64,000 nt of DNA from Solanum dulcamara. Lineage: Eukaryota; Streptophyta; Magnoliopsida; Solanales; Solanaceae. Shown here in pieces: positions 21,534-33,302 of the stretch; the first letter of the stretch is position 1, and each line of letters begins with the position of its first letter. The position numbers and the translations under genes were made by a program. Below the pieces are notes generated by a model, which worked only from the letters and a program-made list of their open reading frames with translations, was not told where the DNA came from and ran no database searches. The DNA lies in NCBI RefSeq assembly GCF_947179165.1, contig NC_077239.1:34672134-34736133 (forward strand), written 5' to 3'.

Positions 21534-22459
21534 AAATTTATCATAAGAAAAATCAAAATATCATTTCATTTCACTACATAATACAAGAATTTTTCCAAAA
21601 CCATACTTTAGAACCTAAAGACATATATAACTTATCCTATATTGATTGTATATCAAGTAAGATAACTTTGTGTATCAAGATTGTAAACGACTAGGGGTAT
21701 ATGCATAACAATAGGGGTTTCAACTCGAAAAGATTAAGATTAACCTTAATAAAATAGATTGATACATGAATAGCGTTTGGTATAAGCTACACTTTGATGT
21801 TCTCCGAATTATCAAGTGTATGTCCCTTGGTTTCTTTCGAACACCAAGACCCTTTCATACAAAATACCAAATATTATTTGTGTAGAAAGACTATCCTAGC
21901 TCACATCATTAAATGAGAAATCACTCAGATTATCTCATCTATGGCTCAAATCCATAGAGTAATTTTAAAAAGTCCTCACTATTGAGTCTTACCCAATTTT
22001 ATTTTGCTTTTCCAAGCCAAAAAGAGTTAGAGAGCTCAATCAATATTTGTAATCACTGAATTTAAGTTAAAACTTTAAGACAACAATAGATCCATGTCAT
22101 ATAATCAATTTTAGGTCATATTAATCAAAACACATTCGGAATTTTACACCCCCAACAAGCACACACCCCTAACTATAAATTTAACTACTCAGAAAATAAG
22201 AAATAAAGACAATACTCATTAAGGAAATCTTTATTCCAAGCTACATTGATGAAGAAAATCTGAATCCAAATCTTGGAGTATAGAATATTGAAGGTTTCTT
22301 TCTTGATAAGCTAAGAGTTCTTGAGTATGAAGATGAAGGTTCTACTTCTCACTCTAGAAACTTCTCTTTACTCTTCTCTCTACCAAATTGGATAATTACA
22401 ATAATGAGAATTCTTGTACATAATTGCACAAATCCTTATTTTGATCCCTGAAACTTTTC
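21534..22459. other. Intergenic stretch without recognised gene
   Basis: About 930 bp between the copia element and the LTR fragment of element B. No open frame, LTR end or repeat is recognised. Before the copia insertion this stretch was upstream of the PWI gene, so it may be old promoter DNA or an older degraded repeat. Confidence 0.5.
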
Positions 22460-23274
22460 AAAAGTACTAGGGATTGATCCATGACTACTTTAAAAGGTAA
22501 TACTGAAGTAATGAAGAGGCATCACCAAAAACTAGATGAAAAGTAATCTTTAATGATGCACTTATTAAGGATCTCTAACACTTGTAGTTGCATCATAAAA
22601 TGATGCAGCATCGAAAGACGTCAGTATATGGAATGTACAGTATGTAAAATAGTTGAAAGAAAACATACTCATTGAATACTCAACTGAAATGAATACTGAA
22701 AATATATGACTGAAAGTAAAGCATGCAAGTGTAATGAAAACTTCACAACTTTACAATAAAGTAAGATAAACAATGCAACTCAAAATATAGTATTTTCTCT
22801 TAGTGAGATGTTTCTCTAACCGAAAATCATCATTATGAGCCTCGTGATGATACAATGTACTGCTCATATTTCCAGAGCTATCCATTACCTTGCAAGGATA
22901 AGAGACACAACTCAATTCATGGATCCATATAAAACCCATATTAGGGACTGAAGTGAGGAGTCACCCGAACCAACGACACGATCTTATCCTACGCTAGTTA
23001 CATAGTTTATGGGATTTGAGTTATCTAAACTCTTATCCAAATCGTTGCTCAATACTACTCCCAAAAATATGTAATTATGCTCATATACTCAGGTAAGTGA
23101 AAAATACTCGAAATATATTTCAATTTGTCTAATTGGACTTTACTTTGATAAGCTCAAACTCATTTCTTAACTCTTATAATTTCTCTTAAAAATCAAAATA
23201 CATGTAGGACTACTCGTGTTTCCTCATACTCTTCCTCAAAAATATCATTTATGCTCTATACTCTAGCTCATTTT
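22460..23274 (-). repeat. Element B 3' LTR, outer fragment
   Basis: Matches about 44525-45352 of the 5' LTR across its length, for example ATCCATGACTACTTTAAAAG near 22477 and AGATGAAAAGTAATCTTTAA near 22532. The LTR end (TGTCACGCCC type) is absent, so the fragment is truncated on the left at about 22460. On the right it stops at ACTCTAGCTCATTT, where the tail of LINE-3 begins. Confidence 0.8.
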
Positions 23275-23299
23275 ATTTTTTTATTTTTTTATTAAACAG

Positions 23300-23726
23300 A
23301 CCTAACCCAAGGATCTTATCCCTCGTGACGGTTAGGGGTTGAGCCAAACACCCCCAAGCCTTAACACAAATAAATTACAAAAGTACAAGGAGGGGGACAT
23401 AGACCTTACCTCCGCTTCTATGGTGGTATACAAGTTGACTAACCTACTAAGGTCGGTCAACTTGTCCCCAATTCTAGAAATGGAACCTAAATACTAAGCA
23501 TCTAAGAAGAGAGGACTCCTATCAAATACAAAGTATCTAAGAAATGCATAAACGAGGGAGACTTTTTCCTTATAAAAAAAAAGGAAAATCAATAAAATCT
23601 AAAACCTATTCATAAGAGCTATAACCCCGAAAAAATAAATAGCTAAGGTGAAAAGGTTAATAGAGCACAAAAGTAGTATAGAGAAGGGCTATACTCAATA
23701 GAAACACCAAAAATGAGTACAAATCT
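23300..23726 (-). other. LINE-3 3' untranslated region
   Basis: On the minus strand it contains the words GACCGACCTTAGTAGGTTAG and GTTAAGGCTTGGGGGTG, which recur on the plus strand at 28415-28520 in the 3' UTR of LINE-2. This shows that both LINEs belong to one family in opposite orientation. Confidence 0.75.
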
Positions 23727-24158
23727 TCAAGGTGGTTTTTTAGTTATTCTTAGCTTCTTCCTTCTGAAATTTGCCATACCCAACCTGTCCAAATTGAAGC
23801 ATCCTCTGACCTTATCTAGTAGTTTTTGTGGTGTGTAGAAATGCTGGAGAATATCACTGTTGTGACTTAATTTTTGAAAGTGAGTCAGTTGTACAATTTG
23901 CTTTCCTATAGATATTCCTGCATTGAAAACTTTCCAACTATCTAATAAGGTGAAGAAGATCCCTAATGTGCTATTGGAGTGTCTAGGAGGAGTGCTATTC
24001 TGATTAAGCCATCTTGAAAGCAATTCAGAATCAACCTCTAAGATGACCTTATTATAACCATGTTGAATGCACTCCAAAACTTGTTGCCTGAATCTCATCC
24101 TGGTTGTTAGAATTAATGCCTAAAGGAGTGGCAAATGCATAAATCATGTTGTGAAGAT
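23727..24158 (-). pseudogene. LINE-3 RNase H, C-terminal part
   Basis: From 24158 the minus strand reads through MIYAFATPLGINSNNQ, then with one frameshift CIQHGYNKVILEVDSELL (RNase H core) to FNLDRLGMANFRRKKLRITKKPP just before the stop at 23727. The end is closely similar to that of LINE-2 (LEMANFRRRRLKRIKKPP). The N-terminal part of the same domain is at 28592-28709, on the other side of LINE-2. Confidence 0.85.
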
Positions 24159-24213
24159 GGATGAGTCCATGTTAAAGCAAAAAACTCAGTTGCATTAGTT
24201 CAAAGAGGGTGAT

Positions 24214-25330
24214 ATGAATTCTAAGTACTTTCATGCTTTAATAAGAGGAAGGAGGAGGAAACTATATATCTATAAGATCCAGAATGAGGATAATAATTGG
24301 GTACAAGATGAAGAAAATATAGCCAAAGCTGCCTGTGAACATTTCCAAAGCATTTTCACTAGTGAGGAAACACAGATTCAGGAGCATACTCTCCAATGTA
24401 TCCCCAGGATAGTCACTGATGAAAACAACAGAAACCTGAAAGCTATCCCTATACTGGAGGAGCTAAAAATTGTGGTTTTTTTAATGAATCCCAACTCAAC
24501 TGCTGGACCTGATGGAATGAATGGCAAGTTTTTCCAAGTATGTTGGGACATATCATAAAAGAGGACCTCCTTAAAGTGATCCTATCTTTCTTCCGTGGCC
24601 AAGCTATGCCCAAATATTTCACCTACTCTTGTTTGGTTCTACTTCCAAAAGTAAACCATCCTAATAAACTATCAGAGTATAGACTAATTAGCCTTAGCAA
24701 TTTCACCAACAAAATCATTTCCAAACTCATTTCCCTTAGATTGGCACCTATTCTACCCAACCTCATTTCCCTTAACCAATCTGGCTTTGTCAAAGGCAGG
24801 AGCATTTCTGAAAATATCATGCTAGCCCAAGAGATCATACACCAGATCAAGAAGCCTAATATGGAAGACAATGTTGTTATCAAACTGGACATAGCCAAAG
24901 CCTATGATAGGGTATCATGGTCATATATTTTCTTAGTTCTGAGGAAAATGGGCTTTGAAGAAGGTTTCATTGACATGATATGGAGAATTATGGCTGATAA
25001 TTGGTATTCTATCATTGTTAATGGTTCAAGGCATGGGTTCTTTCACTCCACAAGAGGCCTTAAGCAAGGGGATCCACTGTCACCAGCTTTGTTTATCATA
25101 GGTGCTGGAGTTATCTCAAGGCTGATGAATAATCTTCATCAACACCCTCAATACCATGGCTTCCTTATGGCAAAGAAGGCCCCTTAGATTAATCATCTCA
25201 ATTTTGCAGATGACATTATCATATTCTCATCAGAGATATCTCATACATTGCAGCTCATCATAGAGACACTCCATACTTATGAGAATGTCTCTGGCCAACT
25301 GATTAATAGAGACTAGAGTAGTTTCATGGT
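24214..25330 (+). pseudogene. LINE-2 reverse transcriptase
   Basis: Target-primed RT of a plant L1-type LINE. The first frame (24214-24558) contains FKEGDMNSKYFH-type sequence and PNSTAGPDGMNGKFFQ. After a +1 shift near 24545 the second frame continues with YRLISLSNF, LNQSGFVKGRSISENI, VVIKLDIAKAYDRVSW (first catalytic Asp) and GLKQGDPLSPALFI. A stop at 25185 is followed in frame by HLNFADDIIIFS, the catalytic FADD, with both Asp present. The thumb region degrades after 25300. Confidence 0.9.
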
Positions 25331-25339
25331 AACCTCAAA

Positions 25340-26640
25340 TGCATTTTAGGTCTACAGTGAAGAGGATCAAGATGGTTACTGGTTTCAAGCAAAAAAACAG
25401 CTCCATTACTTACTTGGGATGCCCCCTTTACATAGGCAGGCAAAAGATCATATACTATTCTAACCTTATTGCTAAGGTTGTAGCTAGAATAACAGGTTGA
25501 CAAGCAAAGATCCTCAGCTATGGAGGGAGAGTTACATTAATTAAGCATGTCATTCAAGCCCTCCCTATCTATTTGCTCTCAGCTAGTTCCCCTCCTGCAA
25601 CTACCATCAAATAAATACAGAAAATCACTGCTAATTTCTTCTGGGGATGGAAGAATGACAAGAGAAAATACCATTGGTCTTTCTGGAAGAACCTTAGTTA
25701 TCCCTATGATGAAGGAGGTATTGGTGTGAGACAAATCTCTGATGTGGCCAAGTCTTTCTAATACAAATAATGGTGGATCTTTAGAACCAAGAACACTTTA
25801 TGGAGTGAGTTTCTCAAAGCCAAGTACTGTCAAAGGTCCAACCCCATCACCAAAAAATGGCATACTGGACAATCTCAGATCTAGAAGCACCTGATGAAAA
25901 AGTGGCACACCCTTGAACCTCATATCCAATGGCAACTTCAGTCTGGTTTATGCCTCTTTTGGTGGGATAATTAGTTGGGTGTTGGTCCCTTAGCAAACTT
26001 CAGGTCTATCAGTAGTAGGCTGAACAACACTAAGGTGTCTTCTTTCCTCATTAATGGCTAATGGAATGCAGAGTTAATCACTCATGAAGCCCCTCTTGAT
26101 CTTGTTCCTATTATCCTGGGTACACACATCAATTACCACTCTCAGCAGCCTGATCAACCCTTTTGGAAACCAAATAGCAGTGGAGAATTTACTTGCTCCT
26201 CTGCATAGGAACTTATCAGAGACAAGAAGAACAATACAAAGATCAACTCTCAAATTTAGAACAAACACATACCCTTCAAATGCTCTTTTTTGCTGTGGAG
26301 AGCAATTAAAGGGAAGCTACCAACCAATGAAAAGCTTAGCAGCTTTGGACAAACCCCTAACTAATGTTATTACTGCTACAGACCTGGCCAGGACACCATT
26401 GACCATGTTTTTATATCTGGACACTTTGCAAGGAAGACATAGAGCCTGTTTGCAGATTTCATGGGGATTAGCAAGGAATACACACCTCTTAGATACTTGA
26501 TAATGAGATGGTGGTCGACCAAATACAAGAATGATGTGCATAAGCTTATCATCCAATGCATCCCCATATTCATATATTGGAACCTTTGGAAAAATAAATG
26601 TGCTGTCAAATATAGAAGCAAATAATCTAACTTAGCTAGA
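25340..26640 (+). pseudogene. LINE-2 post-RT region and zf-RVT domain
   Basis: Frames broken by stops still show YLGMPPLH, the Trp-rich block (KWWMFRTKN-like, 25750-25800), WKPNSSGEFTCSSA-like sequence (26160-26210) and the zinc-binding zf-RVT stretch FLLWRAIKGKLPTNEKL, CYYCYRPGQDTIDHVF (26280-26410), followed by RWWSTKYKNDVHKLII (26510-26550). The LINE-3 copy of the same domain is at 28878-29366. Confidence 0.8.
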
Positions 26641-26779
26641 GTGATATACTCAGTCTCAAAAGACACCTCCAACTTACTGAGAATTATTTACCCTTACATC
26701 AGTTGGCCTACTAGCTGGAAGGAACTGGTCCTTCTTGTGGACAAATGCACTCATGAGCTCAAGGTTAACATTGTCTGTT

Positions 26780-27313
26780 GGAAGAAACCTTCAGCTCACA
26801 TGATGAAGCTGAACACTGATGGTAGTGCACTCCATAATCCTGGAAAAATAGGGGGGAGGACTGTTAAGGAACTCTCAAGGTGATCTTCTCTTTGCTTTTT
26901 CAGTTCCCTTTGAAGAAGGCACAAACAACCACTCTAAGGTGCTGGCAGCCATCTTTGGCTTATCTTGGTGCCTTCATTTGGGATATACAGATGTCATCCT
27001 AAAAGCTGACTCAGAGCTACTCATTAGATGGGTAAAACAACTTGCTAAACCTTCATGGTCTGTCAAGGAGCAATTACAGAAGCTGCAGGAAATTAGCCAC
27101 CAATTCCAAGCTTTCCAATGCAACCACATCTATAGAAAGGCTAATTTTATAACTGATTCTTTGTCTAAACATAGCCACAAGTGCTCTGCACCACAAATTT
27201 ACTTCACTAAGCAAGAACTCCCTAAAGAAGTAAGAGCTTACTTTGCACTAGACAAGCTGGAAATGGCCAATTTCAGGAGAAGAAGACTCAAGAGGATTAA
27301 GAAACCACCTTGA
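26780..27313 (+). pseudogene. LINE-2 RNase H
   Basis: RVT_3-type RNase H. KLNTDGSALHNPGKIGG (first Asp) lies near 26808-26860. A frameshift and a TGA at 26881-26883 follow. The frame 26939-27313 resumes with LAAIFGLSWCLHLGYTDVIL, KADSELLIRWVKQL and HIYRKANFITDSLSKHSHKC, and ends LEMANFRRRRLKRIKKPP. Catalytic-type Asp residues remain, but the frame is broken. Confidence 0.85.
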
Positions 27314-28585
27314 CCTCACCATCCTTATCGTTCTAACTTAATCTTCAAAATGGATATCTCTATGCTGAGTTATAACTACTTTGAAGGCTCTATAGTTGGG
27401 ACTATTATAAAGGGGAGAATCTCCCCTATTTATTTTCCTCCTAGAATAAACACACTACCACTAGAGATAAGGAATAAAGTAGTGTTTACCTCTTTCTCTT
27501 CTTGTTCTTGGCTGTGAAGGTACATGCAAAGTGTCTGGAGACCCAATCTTATTGGTTTTTGGTACAACAATGGCAAGGTGAAACACTTGACATGTTGGAA
27601 CTTGGATTGGAGAAGCAAGAATGCTACAAAGATACAGATTCCTCTATGTAAAACACTTTCATCTTGCAAGAAACATCCAACAATAATATATTCCAATAAC
27701 AATTCCAGCAGCCTGCAACATATAACAAATACCTATAAGTTTTTGTGTGTGGCTGTTTATTTATTTGTGCAGGTACATGAGTTTGCAACAGTAGATGTTA
27801 GAAGCAACAAACACTCAAAAGCATGCATTATACACATTGCACCAACATTGTGGATTATTTGTACTACAGCAGCAGCTTCTGCCAGAAGCAACACATAGCA
27901 ACATCAGCTTCAACATATAACTTGCAATATCAAAAATGACTTCCAGCTATTGCAGACTTACAGTAATTCCAATAATTGGAGAACCCAAGAAGTTGAGGCT
28001 CGAATAGATAATCAGAGACATTACTCGAGCGACCTTATTTAGCTGGCTTAATTTCTCCCAATGAAGTATACACTTTTCATATCCAAACTTACAGCAACAT
28101 GACATTATCTACTTTCCTTACATAAGGTACTCACATCTCATGGACAAACTTGGTACGACAAACCTAAGAAGGACAATGATGATACGACCGCTCTCGCTCT
28201 ATGGAAATTAGAAGTTTCGTATACTTACTGTAATTCGATTTAGCTATGTTTCTAATGTATCTTAGTTGAATAGGACTAGTGTAGGTTTCTTTTCTATATT
28301 TACATGGAAGAGGAGAGTCTCCCTCATTTATATTTTTTTAGTCGCATTGTATTGAGAGGAGTCCTCTCATAGGTTTATCACTTTTCATCTAGTATCGGGG
28401 ATGAGTTGGCCGACCTTAGTAGGTTAGCCGACTTATGAACCATCTTAAGGTCGGAGGTAAGGTTTATGTCTCCTTCTGTGTATTTTTATATTTTTTATAT
28501 ATGTTAAGGCTTGGGGGTGCTGCTCAACCCCTGACTGTGCACGAGATGTGGAAGCCTCGTGTAGGGTCTATTCCCCCAAAAAGAA
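27314..28585 (+). other. LINE-2 3' untranslated region
   Basis: 1.27 kb without a meaningful frame. The last 200 bp match the LINE-3 3' UTR in opposite orientation (GGCCGACCTTAGTAGGTTAG near 28409, GTTAAGGCTTGGGGGTG near 28504). Confidence 0.7.
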
Positions 28586-29400
28586 GAAGATAGTCCCTAA
28601 GTATGCCCCCTCCACCAATCTGACCAGGATTCTGAAGTGCACTACCATCATTGTTCAACTTGTATATACTGATGGTAGGTTTGATCCAAAGGACTTTGAG
28701 AACCTTCACTTCATGCCTACATTTTTCTATCCTTATTACCAGATCTCTGAAATTTTTTGGCTAAGAAATATAGGGGGAGAAAATGTTCAAAAGATGCCAC
28801 ATGTCCTTCATGATAGAAAACTTAACTCTTGAAATGTTGGACTATTTGCCTCCATATTTATAAGTACATCTACTCTTTCATTGGTTCCAACAAACAAGTA
28901 TAGGAGGGGAGTGAATAATCAACTTATGCACCTCATTTTTATGCTCCATAGTCCACCAAGTCATTAACAAATTCTTGAGAGGAACATGCCTGTGACTACT
29001 GCCCAGAAAAGCTGAGAAATACTTCCATATGTAGTTTGCAAAATGTTCAAATATAAATATGTGATCTATGGTATCCAGACCTGGTCTGATGCAACATGAA
29101 CAATCAACATACTCTCCTCCAAAAGAAGTAGTCCTCTCATTAGTGGGGAATTTGTCTCTAAGTGCTCTCCACAGAAGAAAAAAAATCTTGAAAGGAATAT
29201 TTTTGTTCCATGTGAGAGTATTGATTAGGTTCTTGACTTTTTTCTTCATTATAATGTCCCATGCAGAAGAATATGTGAAGGAGCCATCAAAATTTGGTTT
29301 CCAGATTACAAAGTCTGGGATCCCTTCTTGGTATTGAAATTGAGTTCTCAAAATTGCAGGAACCATGAGGGGGCATGTTGTCTTACCATACCTTCATCCC
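28586..29400 (-). pseudogene. LINE-3 zf-RVT domain and N-terminal RNase H
   Basis: The frame from 29366 contains FVIWKPNFDGSFTYSSAWDI and FFLLWRALRDKFPTNERTTSF, then CSCCIRPGLDTIDHIF and LMTWWTMEHKNEVHKLII, the zinc-binding domain that follows RT in plant LINEs. After a gap, the frame near 28709-28600 shows KLNNDGSALQNPGQIGGGGILRD, the start of RNase H, and breaks at the LINE-2 insertion point. The upstream part lies beyond element A at 38800-39191. Confidence 0.85.
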
Positions 29401-31576
29401 TGTAACATCCCTCAGAATTTAAAAAAAAATAAAATTAAAATATATATATACCTTAAGAATGCCTTGGAAATAGGTCACTCATGTAACGTATTATCCTTAA
29501 TTATTTTGGAAAATTCGATTCAAAATATCAATTAAGGGGTCAAAACCTACGGAAAAATAGTCTCGGTGGATTTTTAGGACTCGTAGAACGAAAGAAAGAT
29601 TTTTGAAGAAACCACAAAATAGTGTGGTCCGCGATAGGACTGCATCACTGACCTAGGAAGCCACACAAGATAGAGTAGTCCATGACGGGACCGCATCGCA
29701 GACCTAGGGACAGTCTTCTGTCCGAGTTGGTCGCGACAAGTCCGCGTCGCGGACCTGGGAAGGTGTCCTGGCCGAATTTAGTTTTTTTAGGGCGTTTTAG
29801 ACTTTTCATAAATTATTAGTTAATGAACCTAGACATTTTTAGGACCTAATTCAACTTTATAAATTTACCTAAACCTCTAATTAAATTCATTCTTCTATAA
29901 TTCATCTATCAAATATTTCTCTCTTTATAAAAAGGCTCTCAAGGATTTCCATTGAAGACTTTAAGCAAATTCACTCAATTTCTCCATCAAAACTCTCAAG
30001 TTATTCCAAATTAATTGGTGTTTCCACTCAAGGTATGTGGGTATTGATTCATGGATCCTTTCTTCCATGAAGCCCAATCAATTTCTCAAGTTTTTTATCA
30101 AATTAAAGTATGATATTTTATGGATTTTTTGATCTCTATTCCAATTGCATGAATTTTGATTTGAAGCATGCTCATTAGTTTATTTAGTTATAATTTGATG
30201 GTTATTGAATTAAATTGAAGAGTTTTTCAATGAATTTCCTTATTTTGATTTCTAGGATTCATGATGTAAAATATGAATATTTTCAATTATGCTTCTAAAG
30301 GATATTATCTATATGAATTATGTATGAGCTGATATAAAATTTTTGATCATATATATTTTTAAGTTAATTTCATGATTTTTAAGTTAATTGATCATGCATT
30401 TATGTCATACCCAAATTCCAAGTTCAAGCTATGGTCATGAATTTTCAAAGTATGAATTATGATTATGTATTTTCATTATGATCATGAATTGTAAGTATGT
30501 TTCAAATTATGGTTTTTCATGCAAGTTATGAAGTAAGGCGACCTAAGGCCTAACGATATGAATTATGCAAATATGATTGTAATGATGAAAGGACAATTAT
30601 CACATTACAAGTATGTTATGGAAATGAGCTATTTTATGATTTCAAGCCTATGATCATGAATATGATATATGAAATTATGATCTTATGTTATGTATGTATT
30701 CCATGAGATTTGACTTAGCAACGAATGTGGACTTAAGGTGGGGGCTCGAAGCAAGGGATCCTTATATAAAGTCTCTTGTCTCATAACTACGTGCCACTAT
30801 AGGATTGCCTTTACGGCCTAGCTAGTGGATCCACAAGTAGTACATGTTCATGATTAAGAGTCTACCTTGGAAAATTAGCTTCCCCTTTCTCGATGTGGGG
30901 ATCATCGGATTCCATGTTATAGCTCGCATGGTATTATTATCGGTTATGGTTCCTATTCCACATATGTATGATTTCTTAAGTGTGTTATGATTTTGAACTT
31001 ATGCTTTTAAATGCTTTGATCAATATGATTTTCTCATGACTTTATGTATTCCATCTTATCATGTGATTTACTTGACCTTTGTATTCCATGATTTACGTTG
31101 CATATCACGCCTTTATACTTAGTACATTCCAACGTACTAATGCATACTTTTTGCCTACATTGTCTCATAATGTAGGGGTTGGGGTTGAAGATCCTAATCA
31201 TCCACAAAGCTAGTAGGCGTTCTCTATTCGACTATGATGTGACGAGTCCTCATTGATCAGTGATTGGTTTTCAAGTTGATTTCTGTTTTCTTTCAAAAGA
31301 CTTTTGTTTACGTCGTATTTGAGGGTGAGTTAGGGACATGTCTTAGACCCCGCCCATACTCATGTTTAGAGGCATCAGTTGGACATATGTTTGAGTCTAT
31401 ATTGTCATAAAATATTTTTTTTCTAGATTTCTATTCTTGGTTTAGACTCTTTTATGATGTTTTCACTTTTATATTTTTACCTTATGTATGCTTATGATAT
31501 GTACAAGAGGCTTGGTTGGATCCTTCCGGAGTTTTGATTGCCATGTTACGACTAGGCCCTAGGTTGGATCGTGACA
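29401..31576 (+). repeat. Element A 5' LTR (2176 bp)
   Basis: Starts TGTAACATCCCTCAG and ends GGATCGTGACA. TATA-like CTTTATAAAAAGG lies near 29932. The U3-like part holds inverted-repeat words (29625-29760). Compared with the 3' LTR, the first 950 bp and the last 410 bp differ at many positions, whereas about 30365-31150 is almost identical. Confidence 0.95.
29625..29760 (+). repeat. Array of GTCCGCGA...CGGACC inverted-repeat words, 5' LTR of A
   Basis: Two to three imperfect units of about 57 bp, each with GGTCCGCGAY-AGGAC and GCATCRC-GACCTAGG halves; the last contains AAGTCCGCGTCGCGGACC, which folds on itself. The same array in the 3' LTR is at 36826-36952, where the third unit carries a deletion of about 16 bp. 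Confidence 0.8.
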
Positions 31577-31579
31577 AAT

Positions 31580-31595
31580 TTAGTATCAAAGCACA
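31580..31595 (+). other. Element A primer binding site
   Basis: TTAGTATCAAAGCACA, three bases after the LTR end, corresponds to the TGGTATCAGAGC site complementary to the 3' end of initiator tRNA-Met, with a few changes. Confidence 0.75.
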
Positions 31596-31799
31596 AGGTT
31601 TTCTAAGTTTCCTTAGGTGTCCAACATGCCGCGTCAAGTAGAGTCTTATTCATGGGTGTGAAGCGCGCCATACTTATGAGTAGGAGGCTATGAGGCATTT
31701 TAGGAATTCTCACTTGTTTCATGATCCATGTGGTGCTATAGAGTTTACATTAAGACTTCTTCTCCCTAATAGTCTTTTTTTGCGATTTTCAAAAAAAAA

Positions 31800-32820
31800 A
31801 TGGCTCTAAGAAGACTACCATTTCTAAGGGGAGAGAATGTTAATGAAGCCCAAGCTCCCCCGACTCCTCAAGGTAATGGTCAAGTGACTAATGTGGAGTT
31901 CCGAACTGCTATCACTATGCTAGCCAGAGTAGAGACCAACCAAGGTGTCATGGCTCCTCCTAATGTTCCTACTCCAGCCTCAAGAGGTAGGGACTTTGCA
32001 TGAATGAATCCTCTAGAATTTTATGGCTCAAAGGTCAATGAGGTTCTTCAAGAGTTCATTGATGAGGTATACAAAATAGTGAGTATTATGGGGGTGACTT
32101 TGGAAGAAAAAGCAAAGTTGGCAGCTTACCAACTCAAAGGTATGTCTCAATTATGGTACACTCAATGGAAGTTTGAGAGGGTGGATGAAGGTCCTGTCAA
32201 ATGGGAAGCTTTCAAACTTGCTTTCCTTGATCACTTTTTCCCTCTTGAGTTAAGGGAGGCTAAAGTGTTGGAGTTTATAAATCTTTGACAAGGCAACATG
32301 GGGATGAGGGACTATGCCCTCAAGTTTACTAAGCTATCCAAGTATGCTCCTTCAATGGTTGCCGATCCACAAGCCTGAATGAGTAAATTCATATCAGGGG
32401 TGTCCGACTTGATTTCTAAGGAATATCGCACCTCTATGCTTGTTAAGGAGATGAATATATCTCGGCTCATGATTTTTTTCGAACAAATTAAAGGATAAAA
32501 GCTTAAATAAATGAGAATGAAGGATTCTAAGAGTGCTCGATATAAAGGTAGGTTCTCCAATGCTAGGACCATTGGTAGCAATAGACGCACTCATCAATGC
32601 CAAAGCTCGAGGAAGAAGTTTGCTAAGGATAAGGTGTCATACCCTAAAGCTCAAGGTGAAAGAGGTGCAAATGCTAGTAACCCTTCTATTCCAAAGTGTG
32701 CAAAACATCATGGAGAAAGGTGCCTAATTGGAAAGGATGCTTGCTATGGATGTGGCACGATAGGCCATAAGCAATCTGAGTGCCCTCTTGTAGCCAACAA
32801 GGGTAGAGATGGTCGTCCTA
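31800..32820 (+). pseudogene. Element A gag
   Basis: Starts at an ATG after an A-run (31800) and reads to an in-frame TGA at 32001-32003, at the place where related sequence has Arg (CGA) before MNPLEF. The frame then continues through AAYQLKGMSQLWYTQW and FLDHFFPLELREAK to a TGA at 32286. Further pieces (MRDYALKFTKLSKYAPSMVAD, then 32511 onward) lead to the zinc knuckle CYGCGTIGHKQSEC at 32742-32783 with all four ligands. A 200-bp leader (31596-31799) separates it from the primer site. Confidence 0.88.
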
Positions 32821-33300
32821 TAGGAGGCCAAGTGCAACAAGGCTCCCAAGCTCAACCTAAGGGTGGCCAATGCAACAACCGATTCTATGCTCTTCATTCT
32901 AGGCAAGAAGTCGATGAGGCTCTCGATGTGGTCATGGATATGTTACGAGTCTTTAAATTTAATGTATATACATTGCTTGATTCGGGTGCCAACTTGTCTT
33001 TTGTTACTCCTTACATTGCTATGAGGTTTGATATGTGCCCCGAAGTGTTACTAGAACCTTTTTCGGTTTATACTCCCATTGATGGTTTGGTATTAGCTAA
33101 GAGAGCTTATAGAAATTGTCCCGTATAGGTCTTGCACAAAGTCATTCCATGTGACCTTGTTGAACTTGATATGACAGATTTTGACATCATTTTTGATATG
33201 GATTGGTTATATGTCGCTTACGCATCTATATGTTGTAGAACTCATGTGGTTAAGTTTCACTTCCCTAATGAGCCTATTTTTGAATAGAAGAGTAATGATT
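32821..33300 (+). pseudogene. Element A protease
   Basis: NVYTLLDSGANLSFVTPYIA (DSG catalytic loop near 32980) lies in the frame that continues from gag, as in the single Gag-Pol frame of this group. The frame stops at a TAG (33126-33128) within FSV..AKRAYRNCPV, and FDIIFDMDWLY follows after the stop. Confidence 0.85.
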
Positions 33301-33302
33301 CA

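Larger units (their letters stand above)
24159..28585 (+). mobile_element. LINE-2: 5'-truncated LINE inserted in LINE-3
   Basis: Both sides carry GAAGAT (24153-24158 and 28586-28591), a short target duplication. Removing the insert and one copy joins the two halves of LINE-3 RNase H in frame. Its ORF starts in mid-protein before RT (WFKEGDMNSKYFHAL), so ORF1 and the endonuclease are missing, as expected from incomplete reverse transcription. A short A-rich stretch (CCCCCAAAAAGAAGAAG) marks the 3' end. Confidence 0.9.

Noticed and set aside
24623..24898. 91-codon minus-strand ORF in LINE-2
   Set aside because: Antisense shadow of the RT domain on the plus strand.
28548..28832. 94-codon plus-strand ORF across the LINE-2/LINE-3 junction
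   Set aside because: It is antisense to the RNase H of LINE-3 and starts in the 3' UTR of LINE-2; no domain is recognisable.
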